A stretch of 64,000 nucleotides of DNA. Origin: Montifringilla adamsi (lineage: Eukaryota; Chordata; Aves; Passeriformes; Passeridae). The translations under genes and the position numbers were made by a program. A model generated the notes under the pieces. It was not told the DNA's origin. It saw only the letters and a program-made list of their open reading frames with translations, and ran no database searches. Below, piece by piece: positions 1 through 12,000 of the stretch. Location: contig JAGGNK010006335.1 in NCBI GenBank assembly GCA_017590115.1, positions 496,001 through 560,000 of the forward strand, in the 5' to 3' direction. The stretch's first letter is position 1, and the number at the start of each line of letters is the position of its first letter.

Positions 1-550
1 TGCAAGACCTAAGAAAGTGGCACAGGGACTTGGCTAGAGGAGGGAGGCAGGTCCCAGCAGGGCTTTTGGAGGTAGTTCTCCTTGTCATGGTTTCACAACC
101 CAGTTCTTGGGTTCTTAAACTCCTCTCTGGGGCAGGTGGGGGTGGTCACTGACTACTGCCCTTGTGTGGATGTGCTGCAGCATCTGCCCCACCCCACAGC
201 AAACACCACCAGCCCACACCCTCCTGACCTCCTGCAGCAGCACTTCCCCTTCCCAGAGGCCAAGAGGTGGCAAGGGAGAGGGAGAATTTCTACACTAGCA
301 CCTCCTTGCACCTAGCAGCACATATGCTTGCCTTACATGGCTGCAGGTAGGGGAGCGTGTTAGACCAGCTGCAATGCACGGAGGTGAAAGGCTTGCGTGT
401 TAGGTCAGGGTACCAGCACTGGGAAACAAAACTGCCAGGGTACCAGTGCTGGGAAACAAAACTGTTTCATACCCCTCTGCATTTAACACCAGCATAACCC
501 ACATGACTACTTTGCTTCAGTATCCCCCAAAGAGATCGGACAAACACTCT
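1..550. other. Flank downstream of NCBP1
   Basis: No gene is supported here. The short open frames have no recognisable domains and look like chance frames. The stretch lies beyond the best minus-strand poly(A) signal of NCBP1. The one structured element is a 30-bp direct duplication at 406-465, listed separately. Confidence 0.5.
406..465. repeat. 30-bp tandem duplication, two copies
   Basis: Two adjacent copies begin at 406 and 436. Both carry the core AGGGTACCAG followed by GGGAAACAAAACTG. They differ at two neighbouring bases (CA versus TG) and at the last base, so this is a fairly recent local duplication. Confidence 0.85.
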
Positions 551-570
551 CAGCACCTGCTTCACCTTCA

Positions 571-576
571 TTTATT
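571..576 (-). terminator. NCBP1: Candidate NCBP1 polyadenylation signal
   Basis: Plus-strand TTTATT, which is AATAAA on the coding strand. About 20-50 bases further in transcript direction the sequence is G/T-rich, as expected for a downstream element. It is the clearest canonical hexamer on this strand between the stop codon and the window edge. Confidence 0.5.
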
Positions 577-1259
577 TTTGTCTTTATGTGTGCATTTTCT
601 TCCAACCACACCACATTTCTACAGCATCTTTACACTATCCACCACTTCATATTTCAGCAGTTCCAAGTTTCTCCAGTTAGCTGCTGGTATCACTACATAA
701 GCATTTCACTCTTTCCTACAGATCCAGCAAATTTCCCAGTCAAGTCAGCTGTACACCATTAAACCTAAAAGAAGGTGAAGGTGTCCAACAGACTCAAGAA
801 ATGCAATCAAAGCCCATGCTCAAAGCTTGGCATGATTGGAAGTTAAATCAAATTTTGAAAGACATTGCTATTTGGCTTTAAAACACAGGATTACACTCAA
901 GCATTTGCAACTGTATCCCCAGCATCAGTATTTGTCAAGGCTCAAAGAAAGTTACAGGTTTGCAAGTTCTAACTGCATTACCAGTTTTACAGAAGTCACA
1001 TTTATAGTCAGAACCCTCACCCTTAGTTAATATCAGAACTGATACTGACCCAAGCCAGTGAAAAAACTATTAAACTCCAATTAAAACCTTTAAAGTATTA
1101 AATGTTTCCTAAAAATAAACAAAAACAAGAAGAAACCCTATTTGATTACTCAAGAGCATTAACAGAGAAAGATCTGAAGCGTTAAGTCCGTGCATGACTG
1201 ACAAAATCCTTGCATAAAGCAAATTTACAACAAATAACAATACACCCTGAAAGAATGGC

Positions 1260-1276
1260 GGGAGGGGGAGGGAGGG
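1260..1276 (+). other. G-quadruplex motif / C-rich 3'UTR element
   Basis: Plus strand carries four G runs (3, 5, 3 and 3 G) separated by single A bases, a textbook G4 pattern. In NCBP1 mRNA sense this reads as a CCCTCCC-type pyrimidine tract, the kind bound by hnRNP K/PCBP proteins in other mRNAs. Function here is inferred. Confidence 0.6.
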
Positions 1277-2917
1277 AAAATCAGTAAATTCAGAAAGGGC
1301 AAGCAGAAAAAGTAGAAGTAACAGATCTAAGTCTATGAGGATATACAGGGTTGCTATAGGCCACACACAAAAATCAGATGAACAGTCAAAGCAAAATGTT
1401 CAATTTTTTACCCTCCTTGCTTATTCAGGAGGTCATTGGTCAATGTACAGATGAAATGCATTTCTAGGTATAATACCTAAAAAAATAATTTGTACAGGAA
1501 CAAAATTACTCAAAGCACGTAATTTCCTAAGCTAAAACTAAACAGCACTGGGTATGAAATTCTTTAAAACATTCACCTGTAAAATGAAGAGACCATAAAC
1601 AGCTTGGAAGCCCCCTGCATGCTGATGGACCTGAGCACCTAAGGCAGCATCTCTGCTGTTCGCCACTGCTCACTGTGGTACAGAACACTCTGGTTTGGCT
1701 CTTATGTACCTCATGTTACTGGCCTAACTCAAAACTAAGTCTGCTCTATTTTCAGTTGTGTTCTCAGTCTATGCCTCCTGTAATGTATCACTTAATTCGG
1801 CATTAAAACACTTCCTCATAACATGGGAGCAACGTGCTGCTGTCACGTTTTAAAGCGAGGGAAGCATAGCAGATGCAACAGCTGTTGCCAAGCCAGATGA
1901 GGTGAGAGCGCTTGGTTCATCCACTGTCACTAACAGAAAGATTTCTGACATCCTGCAGGCCTGCAGGTCCAGCCCAGCACAAATGTGACAGTCCAGTGAG
2001 TTACAGGCTGAAAGAAAGAAACAAGCTCAGCACTGTCTGGGGCATCTGGGGCTGGAGATCCCAACACCCAGGTAAGGCTTGCAGCATGGAAGTCAGAAGT
2101 TTGTTCCACACCAACTCTTGCTTACTGTCTCTATTTATCAGTGAAGACTGCTACCCAGAGCAGGTCATGATTTTCTGACCACAATGCAAAAAGAATTGCA
2201 GTTTTCAGAAGCGGTCCATGAAGTTTCTCTACTGACTGTTTGTAGATATTGTAATAAGACACTAGACAATACATTTAAAAAACATATTTCAACTGTACTA
2301 TATGTTCTTTTAAACTGTGAAAACCTATCTGGCTTGGTAATAAACCAAATTTGTATGCTCTATGCTACTTTGAAAATGTGTTTCACATGCCCAAAGACAG
2401 TTTTCCTATGTCATATACTAGAGAACTTATCCCACTGCTCACTGAGAAGGTGCATCCCCTTTCATACTCACAAAACACTACTAATTGTTCTTCATTTCTG
2501 CAATTAATTTGATTTAAGGGACAAGCAGAGGTAACAAATTCAATTGCTTGGGGTTGGCTTTTTTTCTTGTGAGGTTAGGAATATTTTTGGGGGAAGGAGT
2601 GTGCCTGATTTTCATCTTTATATAGGCAAGAGGGGAGAAATAAAATTACTATCATGAAGAGAAGATCAAACTAAACTAAAAGACAAAAAGAATTAATACT
2701 TTACTTCACAAATATCCCCTATTAGTCATAACTTTTAAGGCTTACAATGCTTACAGAGTTTGGTTTTTTTAGAACACTCTATTGTTTTATATAGGAGCAC
2801 ACGAAAGCCAGTTTTAGTAAAAAAAATTCTTCCATCCCCATGTTAAGTTTTGCCATTAAAAAAAAAATTAAATTTCACTAAAGTCCTGCAGACAAGACTC
2901 TGTCCACGGATGATCCC

Positions 2918-3031
2918 TCAGGCCTGCAGAGCACAGAACTGCTGAAACACAGCCAGAATGTGGTGGTCCAGTTCAGCTGTAAACAGGAGGTTCTCTAGCG
3001 TCACCATGTACTGCTGGATTATCTGGTGGTG
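2918..3031 (-). CDS. NCBP1: NCBP1 exon 23 (last)
   Basis: Residues 758-794, from [10 protein letters not shown] to FCALQA, then TGA at 2918-2920. Helical C-terminal end of the third MIF4G-like domain. The acceptor is ...ATCTGCCAG. Intron 22 (887 bp) shows no other feature. Confidence 0.97.
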   Translation of the reverse strand, partial: HHQIIQQYMVTLENLLFTAELDHHILAVFQQFCALQA

Positions 3032-6000
3032 CTGGCAGATAAAAAAACAAAAACAAACCACATATGTTTACTGTTTTTACATTTATATCAGAATAAGCAG
3101 AGAAGTCAAGATATGCAAGAATCACAAATGTTCTTATCTGAATTGTTTAGCACATCTAATTTCCACAACACAGCAGTGATGGATAAGAAAAGCATGATGT
3201 AGAGGCAGTGCTGACTGCAAGAACGAAGCCTGCGCTGAAATCTTGCCTTGTGTTCCCTCTATCTCTTCACACATGGATCCTGAGTTGTGTACAGGACAAT
3301 GCCACTGCATTGGGAGAATCATAGTATTTCCTTTCCTCTGGAGACACATCTACTATCAGGGAAGGATTCATCCCAAGGGAGAATTACACCACTGCTTCCA
3401 TTCTTCAACACATCTTGTGCTCACACAGGTATAATGTCCTGTAACTAATCACTTTCATCCAGCCACCTGTGCTTATTAACTGCATTAACTGATTTAATAC
3501 AGAGGAAAATATTAAAAAATCATATTTAATAGATATTTACGCACGTCACTAAAAGGAATCCTGCAATATTCTAATTCACTTATTTAAAACATGTCTATTT
3601 TAGCATTCTTGTTCACATTACCCTTACTAAAAACACAGTCAAGTGGAAGTCGGTGAAATTCATAACGACATCTTGAAATATCTTTGCAGTACGCTTACAG
3701 TGAGGAAATTGTCCACTCAGGATCAGTCACTCCACCAGTCTGCGGCAGAGATTTGGCCAGAGCCAGAGAGTTGTGACCCGCCCCACACCAGCCTCTGGGG
3801 AAAATGTGCTGCTGCCACCTACTGCTACTCTTGTGGAGCCTCAGCCCTCCATCAAACCAGCTTTCCCAATTAAGCATGGCGCCGCCAACACCCTTCCAAA
3901 CTGAGAAAAGAAACTTACCTGCAGGAAGATCTGCTGCAACCTCTCTATACAGCTCTTGTACCAAGGTGTAAATACATCAATTCCACCAGTCTCGCAGCGC
4001 ACTAAGTGCTCCGTTAACAACATAATGAAACGCTGCAGAGAAGAGAAAAATCCAAACTTACTCAGTCTCTTTAAACTAAAGAAGAATCATAACCTAAGGC
4101 AAAAGGATCTGAGTGTCAGAAGCTTTGAACAGCACTGTGAGAATAACTGTTTTGCTTGGCAAATACTGAATTTAGTATGAAAATAAACCAGTTACCTTCT
4201 GGTTGTTCAGGAAATTGTGTGCTAGCAGAACTCCTCCTAAGCACTTGAAACTCATCAGATCCTGCTCCAAACCAGTCTTTGCAGAGGGATGATCTGGATT
4301 GACTCTAACCCATGGTAAAGTCACCAACCCCTTCCCATATTCTTATTCCAAGAAGATGCCCAAGACAGTAGTGATTCTGAAAGCTTATAAATCAAGTAAC
4401 TTTGAAATCTAAACTGAGAAGAGACTTTGACCATCATTACCTGGAATATAACAAGGAAGAGATTCTTCTGCTCACTCTGGGCGGACTCTACTTTTTCCTG
4501 CAAGCGCTCTATCTGCTCTTCCAGTGGTCCATCTTCCCGATCAGTGCTTCGGTCATCATCGTCATCGTCATCATCACTGTCTCGCTGTAAATGATAACAA
4601 CACAGGACTTAACCAGTAATTTGGCAGGTGTGGATACCATTAATACTCTTAATTATTTCCACGTGTGAAAAGGTCTGCAGAACTGAAGAGCAGCACACAA
4701 TTCTGGATAAAAATTTGGAAGGAAAAATGTTAATACGGGAAAGCCTTGAAAAAAAAATTACCAAGATTTCAGAGAAACTAGTGCAAGCATAGAGATTTAC
4801 CAGAATTAAGGCATTTTCCTCCAGGAAGGCTGACAGCCCAGCTGAGGTGCCCTACACCAGGGCATGCAGCATGGGCAGCAAACAGGAGGAGTTGGAAGCT
4901 ACTGTGCTGCTGGGCAGTTATGACCTTGTTGTCCCTCCTGAAACTCTGTGGGATGGATCCCATGACTGAGTGTGACTAACAATGGCCACAGGCTGTTCAG
5001 AAGGGACATGGGAAGAAAGCAACAGAGGGATTGCCCATCAAGAGGTTGGATCGAGTGTGAAGAGTGTCTGAAGAACAGCCATGAGCAAGTGTAAAGCTGG
5101 GGGGTAACGATCGCAGCCAATGCAGCACAGGCAGCCTTTGGTCGGTGCCTGTGACCGGCTCCCGACCAAGCAGAGTCCGCTGACGGAGTGTCCTTGCTCC
5201 GGTGCGGGAGGCACCGCGCTCACGGGCTCTGGTGCTGCTGGGGGACTTCAACTGCCCTGCACATGCTGGAAAAGTAGCTGTAGGCAATCCTTGCATGCAA
5301 GCCAGAAAAGGGAAGTCAAAGAAGGTGTGTCCCCTGATAGACAATGCTGGTACACTGGTAACAACAAATGAGGAGAAGGCTGAGAAACTCAAGCTTCTTC
5401 AGAAGAATTTCTTTTGCTGCTGTCTTCAATGGTAACCCATCTTCCCACATCTCTTGAGTGGATAAACAGGATGGGGACCGGGAGAGTTTCTCCCACACTA
5501 AGTAAAAATCAGGTTCATGGCCACCTGAAAAACATAAAAGTCTACAGGAGCCAATGAGATGCATCCTAGAGTCCTGAGGCAACCAACTGATGTAGTTGCC
5601 AAACCACTCTCCATGACATTTGAAAAGTTGTGGCTGTCAGGTGAAATCCCAGATGACTGGAAAAGGGAGAACATTGTACTCATCTTCAAAAAGGGTAGAA
5701 AGAAGGACTCCTGGAACAACTGACCTGTGAGCATCACCTCTGTGCCTGGTAAGATCATGGAACAGATCCTGCTGGAAGCTGTGCTAAGGCACATGGAGGA
5801 CAGGGAGGTGATTTGGGACAGCCAGCATGGCTTTACCAAGGGCAAGTCCTGCCTGACCAACCTGCAGGCCTCCTGTGACGGAGTGACTCCACTTGTGGAC
5901 AAGGGAAGGGCAGCAGACGTCATTTAATAGGACTTTGACATGGTTCCCCACAACATCCTTCCCTCTAAATTGGAGAGAGGTGGATTTAATGGGTGAACTG

Positions 6001-9000
6001 TTAAATGGATAAGAAATTGGTGACATCCAGAGGGTAGCGGTCAACAAACCCGAGTCCCAGTCAGTGGGACATCAGTGACCAGTGGTGTTGCCCAGGGGTC
6101 TGTACTGGGACCAGTGTTATCTTGATTAATGGCAGACAAAGCAGTCAAGTGTACCCTCATCAAGTTTGCAGATGACATCGAGCTGAGTGGTGCAGCTGAC
6201 ATTCCTAAAGGACAGGATACTGTCCAGAGGGACCTGGACAAGCTCAAGAAGGGGCCCACAGGAATCCCATGAGGTTTAACAAGGCCAAGTTCAAGATGCT
6301 GCACCTGGGTCAGGACAGCCCCCAGTACCAGCACAGGCTGGGGGTGAACAGATGGAGAGCATTACAAGGGAAAGGCCGTGAGAATTAGGTTTGTTCAGCC
6401 TGGAGCAGAGCAGGCTCTGAGGTGATCTAAATGCAGCCTTCCAGTACCTGAAGGGAGCGTCCAAGAAAGAGGGACTAATTACAAGAGCATGCAGTGGTAG
6501 AACAAGGATGAATGGCCTTAAACTGAAAGACATCAGGTTTAGATAAGAAATAGGGAAGAAATTCTTTACTGTGACAGTGGTGAGGCACTGGAACAGCTTG
6601 CCCAGAGAAGCTGAGGATGCCCCATTCCTGGGACTGTTCTAGGCCAGACTGGATGGAGCTCTGAGCAAGCTGGTCTAGTGGAAGGTGTCCCTGCTCATGG
6701 CAAGGTGATCTTTGAGGTCCCTTCCAACCCAGGTCATTCCGTGATTTCACGGTTTATTTAAGGGAAACACAGTGAAAGGTAATATGCCTGCTAACTTTAT
6801 CATTACATTGTAATGAATAACTTTATTTTTAAAAAAAAATCTGGCTTAGATTTTTTTCAAATTGTATCTACTGCAACAAGACAGGTAATTAGTTAAATAA
6901 AGAGTTCTGAAATCTCATGGCTTTAAAAAATAATGCATCTGGTGCAAATTCTCTCCTGCACTTGGTGCAAGAACTCAAATGAACCCAGCTAGTTAGCACA
7001 ACAGGAAGGCTGAAGACTGGAGCCAGTGTTTTGAAGTGGGGACTTCCCATATTCATGATCAAAAAAGCTACTCTCAAAGACTAGAAAGGGTCAGCACAGA
7101 AACTGATCTACTAACTAGGAACATGGCATGCTTCACTGCATGAAAACCAACACAAAACTACCACCACCCACAAAATACAACTAAGAACCTGCTCAGGTGA
7201 CTAAGTCTTAAATGAGGCATATAGGAGGAAAGAGAGGATCTGATGGATTACAGCAAATTCAAACACAAGACACTGCTTTAGTATAATATAGTTGTTTCTG
7301 TTTCTGCAAAGGCATCCATAAATTACCAGATTGAAAATTTAAATATCTGTAAAAGAAGCATGTGTAACTTCGGATAAATGTGTTAAGTCACCTACAGCAC
7401 AGGAAATGAAGTTCACAAGACAGGTATAGCTCTGAATCAGTATAAAAAATGAAAACTTATCAGAACAAGTGAGAATTTAATTTTATTCTCTCTATAGGAA
7501 CTTGCCTTTTTCCCATCTACAGAGGTTTTCTGAACTCAAAACAGTCAAGGGCCAAGATAAAGCATACAAGCCTTGGACTCGTTCCATGGTAAGGCAACTC
7601 CCTTCATGCTGGGGAAATCATAACTTGATGGCATACTTCCTCTAAAAGGAATGGTCATGCAGCAGAGCAACAGCCTGCAGAACTACTCACTGTTGCATAC
7701 AAATGTCTCTTCCTGGCACAATACTCATTTAAAGTACTAAGTAATAAAGAGCTTCAGCAAGAGACAAGGACAGAAATTAAAACACTGGTATATTTAGAGA
7801 TGCCAGAGAAGCTCTTTGCTTCACAGTAAGATCAATGACTGCAACTAAGTCTTCCATAATCACAGGCATTTATTAACTGCTCATCAATGTAGACTGTGGA
7901 GGCAACCAGGATAGCTGTTGCTGTGAGTGAAAGAAACAAGAAGAAGGGGCTGGGATGAACCAACACTGGCAAGTTGTGAGTTATTAGTGATCTCTCAACA
8001 GAAGCTTCTAGACAAATGACTGACTTGAGGAGCTTTCTTCAAAAAACATCAGCAAGCTCTGTGTCACATTTTGACACTAACCTCATTCAAAATTTTGGAG
8101 CTAGCTAAGGGTTTTATGCAGGTAAACACAGACCTCAAAGAAACACAGAAATACTCTCTTGCTTTCTGCAATTCAGCATATTCATAAACTGAGTTAATTC
8201 TGTCATAACTAAGTACTGCATTCAGCCAAGCTTCCTCGGGCCCTATCTTTCCCAGCTGCCACAGGTGAAGACACTCACTCCATTTTACTGGCCCACTTGA
8301 GACAACAGAACACAACAGCAGCTGCTTCCTCATACAGTTTGCTGTATTTAATAATGCAAGATCATGCAACCATATTCAGGAAAATAAGCTGGAAGAAGGA
8401 AGTGCCATGCCAGTGTCAGAATCCAGCAGCATCCATCAGAAGAACAGTAACAGCCAACTTCTCAATTGCAAATAGCTGTTTCTGTGCACTTCTGCATGGA
8501 AGCCACAAGAGCACTCTTTAATGGAACTTACTATGAATAATTTGTAACTGTTCTCTAATAAGGTAATTGGAATCCAGATTAGAAGGCAAGTGGTAGACAT
8601 GTTCATATTGCAAGAGAAACTTGTGAGAGAGAACTTGAACAGACCAAATACATATGCACTCTTTTAAAAGACTTTACTAAATTCTTAAATTACAGCTAGG
8701 ACCAAGAACATGCATCTGATTTTTGATGTCTCAGTGCTACAGCTGACCACACCTCTGCAGACATGCTTCCTGAACAATCATGTATTCAGTCGTTCCCAAA
8801 ACCAACTGTGTGTCTGTACATCAGAATGCACGCTTATATAACTTGGTTTAAAATTTATAAACAAATTACTCACTCTTTTGTGCTGCCTGGCCAATCTTGC
8901 TTTGGTCTCCTCCAGTTCTTTGTGAATCTTCAGGACATGCTTATTCATCTTACGAATTGTGGAATGTAAGATCTCCCAGATGTAAAACCTAGGAAAGACA

Positions 9001-12000
9001 CACAGCTCAAAACACCACATAACACACTACTTGAAAATAGGAAACTAAATGTCATTTCTTAATAGAGAAATATAAGTGGGAGAATTAAAAAATCTATGTA
9101 TCATTCAAGGAGACATCTACCAGAGTGAATGAACACTCAGCATACAGGAAAGCATACTTGTAACACAAGAATTCTTAACAATCAGTTCTTGCCTATTTGT
9201 TGCAGTACACTCCAGAGTCAGAATTTCATTTCATGTACACACTGCAAGAGTATTAACACAAAACTTGACTCCTCAGATTGAACAATCCTTCTGATCTCAA
9301 TATGCAATGCACCAGTGGTGGTACAAGTTACATACCACCCCCAAGGGCCGTCTAGGAACAGCTCCACTTCAGCAGGCTTAGACACTACTAGCAAACGACA
9401 TGCTAGCAGCAATCTTGCACTGTCACACCAACATTCCTACCCCAACTCAGAAAGAAAAGTGTTTAAGTGCGTATTTTTCTGTACTTTTTGTGCAAAGGGC
9501 AAAAGCCCAATTGTACCTTATTCCACTACTGAGTTTTCAAAGATTGAACTATGTACCTGCAAGTTAAAATAGCAAATCAAAGACAAATAACAACCCAAAC
9601 CAAGTTCTTGTTACCTGGTAAAATCATGAGCCAGCTCTGAAGAAAAGATCCAGTTTGCTACTGCAGCACAGTCAACAATTTGCGTCCGAATCATCTTGTC
9701 CACGAGCACAGCAATCATCTGTATTTCGTGAAAGACAGAATTTGTGTAAAATATTCCATCCTCAGATAAAACCAGAGATGATCTGATGCAACTCTATATC
9801 AGTGGTACTACTGAGTAATTTTGAATACTTTAACAAACTGGGTAGTCTAGCTTAAAACATTTCAAATGAGGGGATCTGTATCAATTACATAAAGCATTCT
9901 GACTTGGTTAACAACCATACCTCCTTCTGAAAGTATCACTCCTTGTTAGCATACATACTCCCATACAAAAGCGAAAAATACAAAAATCAGAGTTGGAACT
10001 GAGGCCTTGAGAAACACGAGCGCTAGTATTTGACATCAAAGTACTCCAACCAGAGCACATATACCTGTCAGATCAGCATAATGAAGGAGCTGCTGTTAGC
10101 CTACTCTCCTTGAACTGCGGCAGCCCTCAAACATGACAGTAAGCTTTTCTCTACAGGGCCCATTAACCTCAGGACAGAATGAACAAGCACCGTGGAGTCA
10201 GTGGAAAGGCATACTTGCTTACAGGCACTGATTCTGAGGGAGTTGCAAGCCATCTAGCAGGCAACTGCAAAGAAGAGTTACTGACTAAAGAAGATGCAAG
10301 CTGTTCAGAAAAAAGGACTTATCTTAGTTACTCATGTGATTGAATGCCACAGTATCTAAGAACCACAGCCTGCACTGTATTTATCCTTACAACCACCCGT
10401 TGTCAAATGAGGAAGTGTAACAAAGCCCCTTTTAAGGAAGGAAAATTAAAATAACTGAATGAATCATACAGAGGACTCAGCACTCAACTTTCAAGTCCCA
10501 GGATAGTATCCTATGCTTTATTTGTCTTTCTGCATTGCCAGGAAGGATTTCTGATTACTTAGCCTGGTCTTCCAAAAAACACACATCTAGGATTTTTAGA
10601 AAATATTTAATCTCGATGTTAAAGTTTCTCTTTATGAAGTCACCACCACCAGCTTGCTTTTGAGTCCAGGGACTATTGACTCCTGCTATTAAGTCACTAC
10701 CTGCAGCACAGACCACTGATTAGTGCTTTAAGCCATATAAGCATTGTTGGTCTGAACCAAATCAAAGGATGTTCCCATAGACATGGGAGTAGGGTGAACA
10801 GCCTGAGAACAGACTCTGGACAAGTGTCCTGCTCTGAAAGCACCATTCCTTCCATGTGACAAGGAGGCTGTGGACTTGGGATTAAGAAAAAAGTGCTGGG
10901 ATCAGAAGCAAAAAACATGGAATTGCAGTAAAAGCAAGAGAAGAAAAGTCCCATGATTAAGCAGAACAGCAAACAGCAGACTTTCCTAAGTTTTGCACTT
11001 GAAATTTTTTCAAAAGGATCTTGAATCATTAACAAAAATTTAACATGACTATTTAGTCTGGGTTTGAAACCTCCATTTCAATTTGGTAATGCTGTGATAC
11101 AAGAGAATGAAGAGGAAGCTGATTCAGATATTACACTGCAGTAATAAAATTTCTTCTGATCCAGTTAAATGGCAGCAAAAAGTAGGTCAGACTGTAAATG
11201 TCACATTTTCAAGGTCAGTAAACTGGGTAATAAGTTAAATTTTTTAAAAAGCCTCCTTTTATGATGTTTCTAAGAGAGGTAACAGCTTGCATAGGTATCT
11301 TCTAGGTGCTCCTTTTTACCACTAGAGAATAGACCACAAGTCTAGTAGCAGATGCAAGGATTACTCCTGGTTGTCGCTGGCATCACTTTGTATAGTCTGG
11401 CCGGTGCAACTGAGGGGCACAGCCTTCATTTTAGTAGCAGCAACAATAAAAACAATCTAAACTTTCCTTAAAATGACATTAGACAAGTTATTTTTAAAGG
11501 ACAGAAAACAAACTTTACATTTTTTTTAGACACATATAACCTCTGTGAGCTGAAACTCACAAAGATCCTTGACATTCCAGCCTCTTACCTGTGGATGATT
11601 CTTCCAAACTTCATACACAACTCTCAGAACATGAAGCTTCCCCTCATCACTTTCAGCAAGTGTTTTGAAGACTTCATGAAACCTTTTAACAGAAGTAAGT
11701 AGTCAATGGACAGGCTGGGACCAGGTCAAAAATCAGCAGATATAAGGCAAGTGGTTTAGATCAGCCAAAAGAAAATAATGTGACTATCTACAGCATTTCT
11801 TAGACAACTATTCCCTGGAAAATATTACCATCCTGAGCTAAAACAGTCTACAAAGAAATGACATCTCCTAACAGCATCTTACATGGTAGTGGTGAACCTA
11901 CTTCCTGAAGCTAGGCTACATTTCTCAGGCTCTCAAAGCAGGAGGCACTTTTCTGCTTCATGTGCTTATCTATACACAGCTGAACCAAAATTTGCTGCCT

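Larger units (their letters stand above)
551..2917 (-). other. NCBP1: NCBP1 3' untranslated region (predicted)
   Basis: Sequence following the NCBP1 stop codon on the minus strand, about 2.4 kb. The far end is set by the canonical AATAAA listed at 571-576, followed in transcript direction by GU-rich sequence. No coding exon is visible. The segment is A/T-rich and contains one C-rich tract (1260-1276). A shorter alternative 3' end cannot be excluded without transcript data. Confidence 0.55.

Noticed and set aside
6739..6752. 14-bp palindrome CCGTGATTTCACGG as a regulatory site
   Set aside because: It is the degenerate terminal octamer of the CR1 element.
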